From Streptomyces sp. WMMC500 (lineage in GTDB: Bacteria > Actinomycetota > Actinomycetes > Streptomycetales > Streptomycetaceae), in the NCBI RefSeq assembly GCF_027497195.1, contig NZ_CP114905.1:248001-312000 (forward strand): DNA of 64,000 nt, written 5' to 3'. The translations under genes and the position numbers were made by a program. Positions 1-8,431 of the stretch are shown here, piece by piece. The stretch's first letter is position 1. Every line of letters starts with the position of its first letter. The notes beneath the pieces are model-generated. The model worked only from the letters and a program-made list of their open reading frames with translations. It was not told where the DNA came from and searched no databases.

Positions 1-2
1 CC

Positions 3-929
3 CGCGCGCAGCAGCGCGTCGGGATCCAGTCGCTGGCGATGACGCCGGACGGGCGCCACGTGGTCACCGGAGGCGGCGACGGGCTGCTGCGGATCTGGCG
101 CCTGGCGCCGTGGAAGCTGCTCGGGGAGATCGACACGTACGCGAACGTGGTCAAGTCGGTCGCGGTGACACCGGAAGGAGAGCGCGTCGTCGCCAGCGGC
201 CACGGCACGGTCGGCGTCTGGAGCCTCAAGACCGGTGAGCCGGTCACCGGACCGCTGGAGGTGCACCGGTACATGGGCGAGTGGGGTGTCGCCCTGTCCG
301 TGCACGCGGCGCTCACGCCCGACGGCAAGCGGATCGTCACCGGCGGCGGCGAGGGCAGGGTGCACGTCCTCGCCCTGGAGAGCGGCATCCCGGCCGGGCG
401 GTCGATCCAGGCGCACGAGCTGGTCGCGGCGGTGGCGGTCACCCCGGACGGCAGGAAGATCGTCAGCACCGGGCACGAGGACGGCCGGGACGGCGTCCTG
501 CGGATCTGGGACCTGGCCGACGGCAGCCCGGTCGGCGGCCCGGTGACGGCGCACCGGTCCTTCGTGCAGGGGCTGGCGATCACCCCGGACAGCACCCGGG
601 CGGTCAGCGGCGGCGTCGACGGGCGGATGCAGTTCACCGCGCTCGACGGCAGCGGCACGACCACCGGCGTGGAGGTCGCCGTGCACCGGGAGACGGTCGC
701 GGGGATCGCCGTCACCCCCGACTCCCGGATCGTCAGCGTCGGCAGCGGCGGCGTCGCCCACATCTGGGACCCGGTCACGCCGCCGGCCACGGCCCGCACG
801 GTCAGGACGGAGTCACGCTACCTGTCCGCCGTGGCGGTCTCGCCGAACGGCCGGCGCTTCGTCACCGGGTCCCGCAACACCGGCGTGCTGCAGGTGTGGA
901 ACGTGCCGCCGCCGGCGCGGGGGGCGTAG
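3..929 (+). CDS. WD40 beta-propeller protein, 5' end outside window
   Basis: The reading frame is already open at base 3 (R-A-Q-Q-R-V-G-I-Q-S-L-A before the first internal ATG at 39), so this is the C-terminal part of a longer gene. The visible part of about 309 residues is a chain of WD40 blades, each with a V-x-P-D/E-G-x-x-V/I-V-S/T-G turn followed by a strand ending in W or an equivalent (LLRIW, GVWSL, LRIWDL, HIWDP, LQVWNV). In actinobacteria such propellers often sit behind a Ser/Thr kinase or an NB-ARC/nSTAND ATPase domain, but that part is not visible, so the biochemical role cannot be given. No signal peptide or membrane segment lies in the visible part, and the protein is probably a cytoplasmic interaction scaffold. 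The next gene starts 11 bases after the stop. Confidence 0.9.
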   Translation, partial: RAQQRVGIQSLAMTPDGRHVVTGGGDGLLRIWRLAPWKLLGEIDTYANVVKSVAVTPEGERVVASGHGTVGVWSLKTGEPVTGPLEVHRYMGEWGVALSVHAALTPDGKRIVTGGGEGRVHVLALESGIPAGRSIQAHELVAAVAVTPDGRKIVSTGHEDGRDGVLRIWDLADGSPVGGPVTAHRSFVQGLAITPDSTRAVSGGVDGRMQFTALDGSGTTTGVEVAVHRETVAGIAVTPDSRIVSVGSGGVAHIWDPVTPPATARTVRTESRYLSAVAVSPNGRRFVTGSRNTGVLQVWNVPPPARGA

Positions 930-940
930 CCTGCGGCTTC

Positions 941-1972
941 ATGGACGAACGCGCCGCGGCCGGGCGCCGCGCCCGGGGCCTGGGGCTGGCGGCGGGCCGG
1001 CTCGCGCCCGGTCCGTACGGGGCGATCACCGACGTGCCGGGCGTGCGCGTGGGACACGTGACGCTGCGCGAGCCGCCGCTGCTGCACAGCGGTGTCACGG
1101 CGATCGTGCCCGGGGACGTGCACCCGGGGGCGCCACTGCCCGCCGGGGTGTTCGCCGGGAACGGGTACGGCAAGCTGGTCGGCAGCACGCAGCTCGCCGA
1201 GCTGGGCGCGCTGGAGACGCCGGTGTTGCTCACCTCGACGCTCTCGGCGTTCCGGGCGGCCGACGCGCTCGTCGGCTGGATGCTGGAGCGGCCCGTGTGC
1301 GCGGAGGTGACGAGCCTCAACCCGGTCGTGGGCGAGTGCAACGACGGCGTCCTGTCGGACATCCGCGCCCGGCCGGTACGGGCGGAGCACGTGCATGCGG
1401 CGCTCGACGGGGCGGCCGGCGGGCCGGTCGCGGAGGGCTGCGTAGGCGCGGGCACGGGGACGGCGGCGCTGGGCTTCAAGGCGGGCGTGGGCACGGCGTC
1501 GCGGCTGGTGGCGGTCGGCGGGCGCGACGCGTGCGTCGGCGTGCTCGTACAGGCGAACTTCGGCGGCACGCTGCGCGTCCGCGGGCGCACCGTCACGCCC
1601 GCCGACGTGGGCGTCCCCGGCCCGGGGGCCGCGCCGGAGGCGGGTTCGTGCATGGTCGTGGCGGCCACCGACGCGCCGCTGGACGCCAGGCAGTTGACGC
1701 GGGTGGCGCGGCGCGCGGTCTTCGCGCTGGCCAGAACGGGCGCGTCGTACGGGCACGGGAGCGGGGACTACGCGATCGCCTTCGGCGTACGCCCCGGCGG
1801 CGGCCCGCCCCCGGACGCCGGCCTCGACCCGCTCTTCGAGGGGGTCATGGACGCCGTCGAGGAGGCGGTGCTCAACTCGCTCCTCGCCGCCACCACGACG
1901 ACGGGCCCGGGGGGCCGCACCCGCCACGCCCTTCCGGCGGACCGGCTGCTGCGGCTGCTCGGCGACGGCTGA
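941..1972 (+). CDS. P1 family peptidase (DmpA/S58-type aminopeptidase)
   Basis: The 343-residue protein belongs to the N-terminal-nucleophile P1 (MEROPS S58) family, which self-cleaves before a Ser and acts as aminopeptidase, beta-peptidyl aminopeptidase or amidase. The expected cleavage site is visible as E-A-G-S-C-M-V-V-A-A-T-D-A-P-L, with Ser at about residue 236. The N-terminal family signature (ITDVPGVRVGHVTL, residues 29-42), NPVVGECNDG and the GAGTGT loop are also present. The frame is open much further upstream, inside the WD40 gene, but ATG 941 is chosen because the family homology begins there and the upstream part reads as a Gly/Arg-rich shadow. It has no signal peptide and is probably cytoplasmic. 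The short gap to the WD40 gene allows co-transcription. Confidence 0.9.
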   Translation: MDERAAAGRRARGLGLAAGRLAPGPYGAITDVPGVRVGHVTLREPPLLHSGVTAIVPGDVHPGAPLPAGVFAGNGYGKLVGSTQLAELGALETPVLLTSTLSAFRAADALVGWMLERPVCAEVTSLNPVVGECNDGVLSDIRARPVRAEHVHAALDGAAGGPVAEGCVGAGTGTAALGFKAGVGTASRLVAVGGRDACVGVLVQANFGGTLRVRGRTVTPADVGVPGPGAAPEAGSCMVVAATDAPLDARQLTRVARRAVFALARTGASYGHGSGDYAIAFGVRPGGGPPPDAGLDPLFEGVMDAVEEAVLNSLLAATTTTGPGGRTRHALPADRLLRLLGDG

Positions 1973-1996
1973 CCACCCCGCCGGAGGGCCGGCGGC

Positions 1997-3265
1997 TCAG
2001 CGGTCGCGGTCGGCGTTCGCGGCCTCGTCCACGGGCCGGGGGGCCGGCTTCGGGGCGTTCTTGACGTCCGCCACCGAGGGGCGGCGCTCGCCGACCGCGG
2101 GGGCGAGCACGATCGCCGTGGCGACCAGGGCGAGGACGGCGATCATCGCGGAGCGCAGCCCGTAGTGGTCGCCCAGGAAGCCGAGGCCGGGCGGGCCGAC
2201 GAGGAAGGCCCCGTACGCGATCATCGCCACGAGGCTCACCCGGGCGGTCGGGTTCGGGCCGGAGTCACCGGCGGCCGAGATGGCGACCGGGAAGCCCAGC
2301 GAGGCGCCCAGCCCCCAGAAGAGGACCGCGGCACCGGCGGCCACCGGGTGGTCGACGAAGATCACCACGACCAGTCCGAGGGCCGCGGAGATCGCGCTGG
2401 TCCTGATCACGAGGTAGCGGCCGAAGCGGTCGATGAAGAAGCCGCCGCAGAAGCGGCCGACGGTCATGGCGGTGGCGAAGCCCACGTAGACGAGGGAGCC
2501 CAGCGCCGCGTCCAGGTCGTGGCCGTCGACCATCAGCAGCGGCAGCCAGTCGGTCGCCGCTCCCTCCGCGAGCGCCATGGCCAGGACGACCCCGCCGATC
2601 AGCAGCAGTCGGGTGTCCTTCCACAGCGGCCTGCCGCGGGCCGCGCCGTCGCTCCCGTCGGCCTCGTCCGGCTCCGCGGTCCCGGCCGCCCGCTTGCCGA
2701 CGCCGCCCGGGACGTCGCCGAAGGAGGCGAGGAAGACGGCGAGCGCGACGCCGGACATGAGGAGCAGGTGCCACTGCACGGGGAAGCCGGCGGCCGTCGC
2801 CAGCATGCCCAGGCTGGCGCCGAGCACGGTGCCGAGGCTGAAGAACCCGTGCAGCGCCGTCATCACGGACCGGCCGAGGAGCCGCTCGACCTCCGCGCCC
2901 TCCACGTTCAGCGCCACCTCGCCCGAGCCGCCGCCGAGGCCGAAGACGAACAGCCCGGCGGTGACGAGGGCCGCCGACGAGGCGAGCGCCCCGGTCCCGA
3001 CCCCCGCGACCCCGAGCGCGATCAGCACCGTGCCGCCGCCGATCACCGGCCGGGTGCCCATCCGGGCCACCAGCGCCCCCGAGCCGGCGATGCCGATGGT
3101 GGAGCCCACGGACAGGCCGAAGAGGATCAGGCCCATCTCCGCCGTGGACGCCCCCAACTCGTCGCGGACGTCCGGGGTCCGCGTCACCCACGACGAGAGC
3201 GACAGCCCGGGTATGAGGAACATCAGGGACAGCGACAGGCGCCGGCGGCGTGAGGCGGTGGCCAT
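1997..3265 (-). CDS. MFS transporter, YbjJ/FucP-like; possible siderophore exporter
   Basis: This is a 422-residue 12-helix major facilitator protein. After an Arg-rich start (MATASRRRRLSL) come alternating hydrophobic helices, the motif-A-like loop SGALVARMGTRPVIGG, and a long central cytoplasmic loop rich in Asp/Glu (TAEPDEADGSDGAARG). The sequence SSWVTRTPDVRDELGAST resembles YbjJ-type MFS proteins. ATG 3265 is preferred over upstream in-frame starts because it has a purine-rich GAAAGAGAG ribosome site and the upstream extension has no transporter character. The gene is divergent from the siderophore biosynthesis genes and shares their 338-base intergenic region with its iron box, so export of the siderophore is a reasonable inference; MFS exporters are common in NIS loci. 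Other substrates are possible, because YbjJ-like proteins are functionally heterogeneous. Confidence 0.85.
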   Translation of the reverse strand: MATASRRRRLSLSLMFLIPGLSLSSWVTRTPDVRDELGASTAEMGLILFGLSVGSTIGIAGSGALVARMGTRPVIGGGTVLIALGVAGVGTGALASSAALVTAGLFVFGLGGGSGEVALNVEGAEVERLLGRSVMTALHGFFSLGTVLGASLGMLATAAGFPVQWHLLLMSGVALAVFLASFGDVPGGVGKRAAGTAEPDEADGSDGAARGRPLWKDTRLLLIGGVVLAMALAEGAATDWLPLLMVDGHDLDAALGSLVYVGFATAMTVGRFCGGFFIDRFGRYLVIRTSAISAALGLVVVIFVDHPVAAGAAVLFWGLGASLGFPVAISAAGDSGPNPTARVSLVAMIAYGAFLVGPPGLGFLGDHYGLRSAMIAVLALVATAIVLAPAVGERRPSVADVKNAPKPAPRPVDEAANADRDR

Positions 3266-3526
3266 CGGGGCTCTCTTTCGAAACGGTGACTCGTCAGCGC
3301 CGGGGGCGACGGCCGTGCGGGCAGAGCGGAGGAACCGTGTCGCGGCACGGCTCCTTCCGCAGTGTCGTTCCGACCCCGCCGCGGGCTCAAACCCGTTTCG
3401 GTACGTGGACTCCGGCCGGCGTCGCGCGGCCGCACCGCGGCGGGGCGGCGGGGCGGCCCGGCGGCGGAAGGCGGCGGGACCAGGCCGGTTTTCCCCGCTC
3501 CGTGCACCGGCGGGTGATCGACAGAG

Positions 3527-3545
3527 TAAGGTAAGCCTTACTTCC
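3527..3545 (+). promoter_or_regulatory. Iron box (IdeR/DmdR-type operator)
   Basis: The 19 bases TAAGGTAAGCCTTACTTCC match the actinobacterial iron-box consensus TTAGGTTAGGCTAACCTAA at most positions and contain the core AGGTAAGCCTTAC. GTAAGG and CCTTAC form a perfect inverted repeat around TAAG (3526-3541). The box lies 59 bases before the preferred start of the ATP-grasp gene. It also faces the divergent MFS gene, so one site could repress both directions when iron is plentiful. Confidence 0.8.
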
Positions 3546-3603
3546 GCCACCGGTGACGGGTGCATCCAGGAAACATCCAGGAAAGGTGTCAGGTCAGGAT
3601 TCC

Positions 3604-4788
3604 GTGCGGTTTTATCTGCTGGCGCGCAACCCCACCGACTCGGTCACGGACGGCTTCCTGCCCGCCGCACGCCGCCTCGGCCTCGACGTCACCGTGCTCA
3701 CTGACCAGCCCGACGCCCACCGGCGGCGGGCGCCGGAGCCGGAGACCCTCGGCTGCGACGTGGCCGACTTCCGCGCCGTGATCGGCCGCATCTCCGCCCA
3801 CCGCCGGCCGGACGCGGTGTTCACCAACAGCGACCACCTGCAGACGCAGGCCGCGCTCGCCGCCGGCTACTTCGGCCTGCCCGCCAAGAGCTGGCGGGCC
3901 GCCCTCGCCACCAAGGACAAGGCGGAGATGCGCCGCCGGCTCGCCGCCGCCGGCGGCGCGGACCCGGTACGGGCGGCGGAGCTGCCCCCCGGAGCGGACC
4001 CGGAAGCGCTGGACGTACCGTACCCGTGCGTGGTCAAGCCGCGCGAGGGCGTCGCCAGCGAGGACGTGGTGCTGGCCGCGGACGCGGCGGAGCTGGTGCG
4101 GCGGTGCGCGGAGATCCGGGCGCGGCGGCCGGGCGAGGCGCTGGTGGTCGAGGAGTTCCTGGACGGCGAGCTGTACACGCTGGAGACGCTGGGGGACGGC
4201 CGCGTACGCCACGTCCTCGGCGGCTTCCACACCGAGCTGTCGCCGCCTCCTTACTTCATCGAGGAGCGCATGTCCTACGTGCCCGGGCACCCCGGGCCGG
4301 TCACCGCCCAGGTGCTCGGGCAACTCGACGCGCTCGGCGTCGGGTTCGGCGCCTGCCACACCGAGTTCACCGTGAGCGCGGGCCGGGCCCGGATCGTGGA
4401 GGTCAACTACCGCGCCGTCGGCGACCAGTGCGACCTGCTGCTCGCCCGGCTGCTGGGCATACCGCTCTTCGAGCACATCCTCCGCACCCACCTCGGCGAA
4501 CCGCTCCCCGCGGACCTGGGGGCGCGCACCGACGGGCGGGCGCGCCTGTCCTACCCGTGCGCCCGCACCGCCGGGACGCTCGCCGCCGCGCCGGGTCCCG
4601 CGGACCTGACGGTGGACGGGGTGGAGCTGACGTACCGGCCGCTGCGCGCGGTGGGCGAGCGGCACGAACTGCACCGCACCAACCGCGACTTCCTCGGCGT
4701 GGCCCGCGGCATCGGCACGGACCAGCGGCGGGTCGACCGGGTGGTCGCGGACTTCCTGGCCGCGCAGCACTGGGAGATCACGCCGTGA
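3604..4788 (+). CDS. ATP-grasp ligase of the NIS siderophore locus
   Basis: This is an ATP-grasp carboxylate-amine ligase of about 394 residues. It activates a carboxylate as acyl phosphate and joins it to an amine. Visible ATP-grasp features are the lysine segment PCVVKPREGVASEDVV, the adenine-side VVEEFLDGELYTLE, and the metal/phosphate segment ARIVEVNYRAVGDQCDLLL near the C-terminus. The N-terminal pre-ATP-grasp fold begins RFYLLARNPTDSVTDG. The frame is also open from GTG 3553 and GTG 3586. GTG 3604 is preferred because homology starts at once and AGGTCAGGA precedes it, although the spacing is short, so the start is uncertain. The stop overlaps the next start (GTGA). In this context it probably joins an amino acid or polyamine unit to the citrate-type core made by the two IucA/IucC enzymes. 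Confidence 0.8.
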   Translation: MRFYLLARNPTDSVTDGFLPAARRLGLDVTVLTDQPDAHRRRAPEPETLGCDVADFRAVIGRISAHRRPDAVFTNSDHLQTQAALAAGYFGLPAKSWRAALATKDKAEMRRRLAAAGGADPVRAAELPPGADPEALDVPYPCVVKPREGVASEDVVLAADAAELVRRCAEIRARRPGEALVVEEFLDGELYTLETLGDGRVRHVLGGFHTELSPPPYFIEERMSYVPGHPGPVTAQVLGQLDALGVGFGACHTEFTVSAGRARIVEVNYRAVGDQCDLLLARLLGIPLFEHILRTHLGEPLPADLGARTDGRARLSYPCARTAGTLAAAPGPADLTVDGVELTYRPLRAVGERHELHRTNRDFLGVARGIGTDQRRVDRVVADFLAAQHWEITP

Positions 4789-6686
4789 GCGGCGCCGCGC
4801 GGGAGAGCGGCGGCGACGCGGACGCCGCGGAGGCGGTGCTGACGCTGCGCGTGCTGAGCGCGCTGCTGCGGGAGGACGCGGTGGGGCTGCGCACCCGTAC
4901 GACGGCGCTCGACCGGCCGGACGGGCGCTGGCTGCGCCTCGCGGATCCAGCCGGCCCGGCCGGGCCCGCCGGGCCGGGCGCCCTGCTGGTGCCCGTCGCG
5001 CCGGACGGCTTCCAGAGCGCGTACGGGGCCCGCCTGCCGCTGCTGCTCCGCGAGAGCGGCGACGGGGCCACCGAGGTCACCGGGCTGGACGCCGTCCTGG
5101 CGGCCCTCGCCGCGCATGCCGACCCCGAAGACCGCGACGGCTTCCGCGCCTTCGCCGCGGAGTGCCGGCAGTCGCTGGCCGTGGCCCGGCTGCACGCCGC
5201 CACCTGGGAGGAGACGGCCGCGGCGGTCACCGCGCGGTACGGTCCTGACCCGGCCCGCTGGACCGGTCACGCCGGCACGCTCGCGCACGACACGCTCGCC
5301 GCCCGCCTCGACCACCCGGTCTACCCGGCCTCCCGCGCACGCGCCGGCCTCACGGACGCCGACCTGCGCGCCTGCGCCCCCGAGTTCCACCCGCGCTTCG
5401 CCCTGCGCTGGCTCGCCGTGCCGCGCGACGCCCTCACCCTGCGCGGCGCCCTCGACCCCGCCGCCGGGCAGGATCCACCCGATGCCTGGCCCGCCCCCTC
5501 CGTCCTCGGCCTGCCGTCCGCGCTCGATCGCACCCATCTCGCCCTGCCCGTCCACCCGCTGACCGCCGGCGGTCCGCTGGCGGGCGCGCTGCGCGCCGCC
5601 GGCCTCGCCGGCCGGGCGGCGCTCGCCCCGCTTCCGTACCTCGACGTCGTGCCGACGCTCTCGATGCGTACGGTCGCCGCCGCGGCCGACCCCCGGCTGC
5701 ACCTCAAGCTCCCGCTGGCCACCGCCACCCTGGGCCTGCGCAACCGGCGCACCGTCAAACCCGCCACCCTGGCCGACGGCGCGACCGTCCAGCGGCTGCT
5801 GGAGGCCGTCGCCCGGCGCGAGCCGCGCTTCCGCGACACCGTGCTGCACGCCGACGAGACCGCCTACGCGCACGCCGGCCACGAACTGCTCGCCGCGCTG
5901 TGCCGCCGCCAGCCCGCCGGGCTCGACGGCGCCCTCGTGGTGCCCCTGGCCGCCCTGCTCGCGCCCGCCCCCGGCGGCCGGCTCGTCGTCGAGCACCTCG
6001 CCGACCGGTGCCACGGCGGCGACGTGCCCGCCCTGCTCGACGACCTCCTCACCCTCCTCTTCGACTACCAGACCACGCTGTTCGGCTACGGCATCGCGCT
6101 GGAGTCCCACCAGCAGAACGTCTCGCTCGTCCTCGACCCGCCGGAGCGCACCGCGGAGGGCCGCCCGCGCACCCGGCTGCTGTTCAAGGACGACGACGGT
6201 CCGCGCATCCATCACGCCCGGCTGCGCGCCGCCCTCGGCCCCGGTGCGCCGGGCCCCGGCGAGTTCGCCGACGCCCGCACGCTGTGCGAAGGCGACGGGC
6301 CGGTGGCCGACGTCTTCGCCACGATCACCGTCCATCTGTGCGCCGGGGCCTACGCGTTCGGCCTCGCCCGGCACGGCGTCGCCCCGCTCGCGGCGCTCCT
6401 CGCCCTCGTACGCGACCGCCTCGCCGAGGCCGTCGACCGGCTCGGCACCGGGCCCGGCGAACCCGGGACGGTGCTGCGCGCGCACGTGCTGCGCGCCGGC
6501 CACCTGCCGGTCAAGGCGATGGTCACCGCCGGGTCGCTGCAGTCCAAGGAGCGTTCGGGGGCGACCGACGTCAACAAGCACTACACCACCGGCCCGAACT
6601 ACCTCCGCGCCGTGCCCCGCGCCGCGCCGGCCGGCCCCGCCCCGTACCCGTCCATCCCCTCACCCCGCCCCGGCTGGAACCGTTGA
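4785..6686 (+). CDS. IucA/IucC family siderophore synthetase (first)
   Basis: This 633-residue NRPS-independent siderophore synthetase uses ATP to activate a polycarboxylic acid as acyl-adenylate and condenses it with an amine. Family landmarks in order are LDHPVYPASRARAGL (the G-H-P-x-H-P-x-x-K-x-R-x-G nucleotide motif, with Tyr and Ser variants), LPVHPLTAGG, PTLSMRTVA, LHLKLPLATATLGLRNRR, IALESHQQNVSLVL (the H-x-Q-N motif) and LLFKDDDGPRIHH. The C-terminal KAMVTAGSLQSKERSG is followed by a short Pro-rich tail. The start is GTG 4785, overlapping the ATP-grasp stop by four bases; the longer upstream frame is a shadow. It shares its terminal base with the next gene (TGATG). It differs enough from the second synthetase to suggest that each forms a different bond. 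Confidence 0.9.
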   Translation: MSGAARESGGDADAAEAVLTLRVLSALLREDAVGLRTRTTALDRPDGRWLRLADPAGPAGPAGPGALLVPVAPDGFQSAYGARLPLLLRESGDGATEVTGLDAVLAALAAHADPEDRDGFRAFAAECRQSLAVARLHAATWEETAAAVTARYGPDPARWTGHAGTLAHDTLAARLDHPVYPASRARAGLTDADLRACAPEFHPRFALRWLAVPRDALTLRGALDPAAGQDPPDAWPAPSVLGLPSALDRTHLALPVHPLTAGGPLAGALRAAGLAGRAALAPLPYLDVVPTLSMRTVAAAADPRLHLKLPLATATLGLRNRRTVKPATLADGATVQRLLEAVARREPRFRDTVLHADETAYAHAGHELLAALCRRQPAGLDGALVVPLAALLAPAPGGRLVVEHLADRCHGGDVPALLDDLLTLLFDYQTTLFGYGIALESHQQNVSLVLDPPERTAEGRPRTRLLFKDDDGPRIHHARLRAALGPGAPGPGEFADARTLCEGDGPVADVFATITVHLCAGAYAFGLARHGVAPLAALLALVRDRLAEAVDRLGTGPGEPGTVLRAHVLRAGHLPVKAMVTAGSLQSKERSGATDVNKHYTTGPNYLRAVPRAAPAGPAPYPSIPSPRPGWNR

Positions 6687-8431
6687 TGCCCCTCACCGCC
6701 TCACCCGCCTCCGCGCCCGCGACGGCTTCCCCCGCCCGACTGCCCACCGCCGACGAGGCCGTGGCGCACACCCTGCTCAACTGCCTGCTGCGCGAGGTCT
6801 GCGGACCCGGCCGGCAGGCCACCGTGGACGGCGGCCGGCTGCTGCTGCGGCTGTCCGGCCGGGGGGTGCTGCTGCGGGTGGCACTGCGCCGCACCTCGCT
6901 GCTGGGCGCGCACCGTTTCCGCGGGCCGGTCGCCGAGTGGCGCGACGGCGGCTGGGCGGAGGTGGGCTGGCGGCGGCTCGCCGAGCACGTGCAGGACGAG
7001 TTGTCGGCGCGTACGGGCGTGCCCAACGACGAGTTCGTGGAGCAGGTCGCGGCCAGCCACCGGGGTACGGCGGCGGCGCTGGCCGCCGTGCGGGAACGGG
7101 CAGCTCCGGCGGCCGGCTCCGGGCCGCTCGCCGCGTACCTCCACTCCGAGCAGTCCCTCCCCCTCGGCCACCGCTTCCACCCCACGCCCAAGGCCCGCGG
7201 CGGCGGCGCGGCGGCCTGGTCCGCGTACGCCCCCGAGGCCGGCGCCGCCTTCCCGCTGCGCCATCTCGCGGTCCGCGCCCACCTGGCCGCCGAGGAGACC
7301 GCACAGCCCGGCGCCGCCGCCCCGCTCGACCGGCTCCGCCCGGTCCCCGACGGCTACCGGCTGCTGCCCGTCCACCCCTGGCAGCACGAACTCCTCGCCG
7401 GCCACCCGGCGCTGCGGGCCGCCCTCGACCGCGGGGACGTCCTCGACCTCGGCCCGGGCGGGCCGCCGTGCACCCCGACCGCCTCCGTGCGCACCCTGCA
7501 CACCGGCGCGGGTTTCCTGAAGTTCAGCCTCAACGTGCGCATCACCAACTGCGTGCGCAAGAACTCCCGCTACGAACTCGCCGGCGCGGTCGCCCTGACC
7601 CGGCTGCTGCGCCCCGTGCTCGGTGCCCTCGCCGCCCGCCACCCCGCCGCCGCCCTGCTGCGCGAACCGGCGTACCGCAGCCTGGCGCTGCCCGGCCCGG
7701 ACGGCGCGCCGGACCCGGCACTGCTCGAAGGATTCGGGGTGATCGTCCGCGACGGGCTGGGCGGCGTGCTGCCGCCCGGCGTCACCCCGCTGCTCGCCGG
7801 CGCCGTCGCGGACGAGTACCCGACGGGCCCCGCCCACCTCTCCCGGCTGCCCGCCACCGCCCGCCCGCAGACCGCCCTCGACTGGTGGACCGCGTACCTG
7901 GAGCTGCTCCTCCCGCCCGTCCTCGCCGCCTACTTCGACCACGGGGTGGTGCTGGAGCCGCACCTGCAGAACGTGCTGCTGTGCGTCGACGCCGAGGGCA
8001 TGCCGGCGCAGGTCGTCTTCCGCGACCTGGAGGGCGCCAAGCTCCTGCCCGAGCGGCACGCCGACGCGCTCGCCGCGCTGCCGGCGGAGGTGGCGGGGCC
8101 GATGACGTACGACGCCACGCGCGGCTGGCACCGGGTGGTGTACTGCCTGCTGGTCAACCACGTCGCGGACATGCTCGCCGCGCTCGCCGACCTGCACCCG
8201 CGGGCCGAGACGGCGCTGTGGGCACGGGTACGCGCCGTGCTGCTGGACTGCGCCCGCGACCTCGGCGACCCGCCCCGGCTGCGCGCCCTGCTCGGCGGGG
8301 CGCCGCTGCCCGCCAAGGCCAATCTGCTGACCCGCTGGGGCCGCCGTGCGGACCGCGAGGCGGGCTACGTCCACCTGCCGAACCCGCTCGCCGCCCCCGA
8401 ACCCGACTCGCCCCGCCGGAGCGCCCGTTGA
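6686..8431 (+). CDS. IucA/IucC family siderophore synthetase (second)
   Basis: This is the second NIS synthetase, 581 residues. It has LGHRFHPTPKARGG (the canonical HPxxK nucleotide-binding motif), LLPVHPWQHELL, TASVRTLHTG, FLKFSLNVRITNCVRKNSRY, VLEPHLQNVLLCV (H-x-Q-N) and VVFRDLEGAKLLPE. The carboxy end PLPAKANLLTRWGRRADRE is typical of the ferric iron reductase FhuF-like tail domain. ATG 6686 overlaps the previous stop, and its own stop overlaps the following TTG start, so translation is probably coupled across the block. Together with the first synthetase it could condense two amine or carboxylate units onto citrate or 2-oxoglutarate. No N-hydroxylase or acyltransferase gene is nearby, which argues against a classical hydroxamate such as aerobactin or desferrioxamine. 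Confidence 0.9.
   Translation: MPLTASPASAPATASPARLPTADEAVAHTLLNCLLREVCGPGRQATVDGGRLLLRLSGRGVLLRVALRRTSLLGAHRFRGPVAEWRDGGWAEVGWRRLAEHVQDELSARTGVPNDEFVEQVAASHRGTAAALAAVRERAAPAAGSGPLAAYLHSEQSLPLGHRFHPTPKARGGGAAAWSAYAPEAGAAFPLRHLAVRAHLAAEETAQPGAAAPLDRLRPVPDGYRLLPVHPWQHELLAGHPALRAALDRGDVLDLGPGGPPCTPTASVRTLHTGAGFLKFSLNVRITNCVRKNSRYELAGAVALTRLLRPVLGALAARHPAAALLREPAYRSLALPGPDGAPDPALLEGFGVIVRDGLGGVLPPGVTPLLAGAVADEYPTGPAHLSRLPATARPQTALDWWTAYLELLLPPVLAAYFDHGVVLEPHLQNVLLCVDAEGMPAQVVFRDLEGAKLLPERHADALAALPAEVAGPMTYDATRGWHRVVYCLLVNHVADMLAALADLHPRAETALWARVRAVLLDCARDLGDPPRLRALLGGAPLPAKANLLTRWGRRADREAGYVHLPNPLAAPEPDSPRRSAR

Noticed and set aside
281..940. 220-residue N-terminal extension of the P1 peptidase
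   Set aside because: It overlaps the WD40 gene in another frame and reads as Gly/Arg repeats; family homology begins after ATG 941.
3266..3565. 100-residue N-terminal extension of the MFS transporter
   Set aside because: It would run across the intergenic region and the iron box, has no transporter character, and a good ribosome site stands before ATG 3265.
4026..4784. Extension of the first IucA/IucC protein upstream of GTG 4785
   Set aside because: It overlaps the ATP-grasp gene completely in another frame; GTGA coupling explains the real start.
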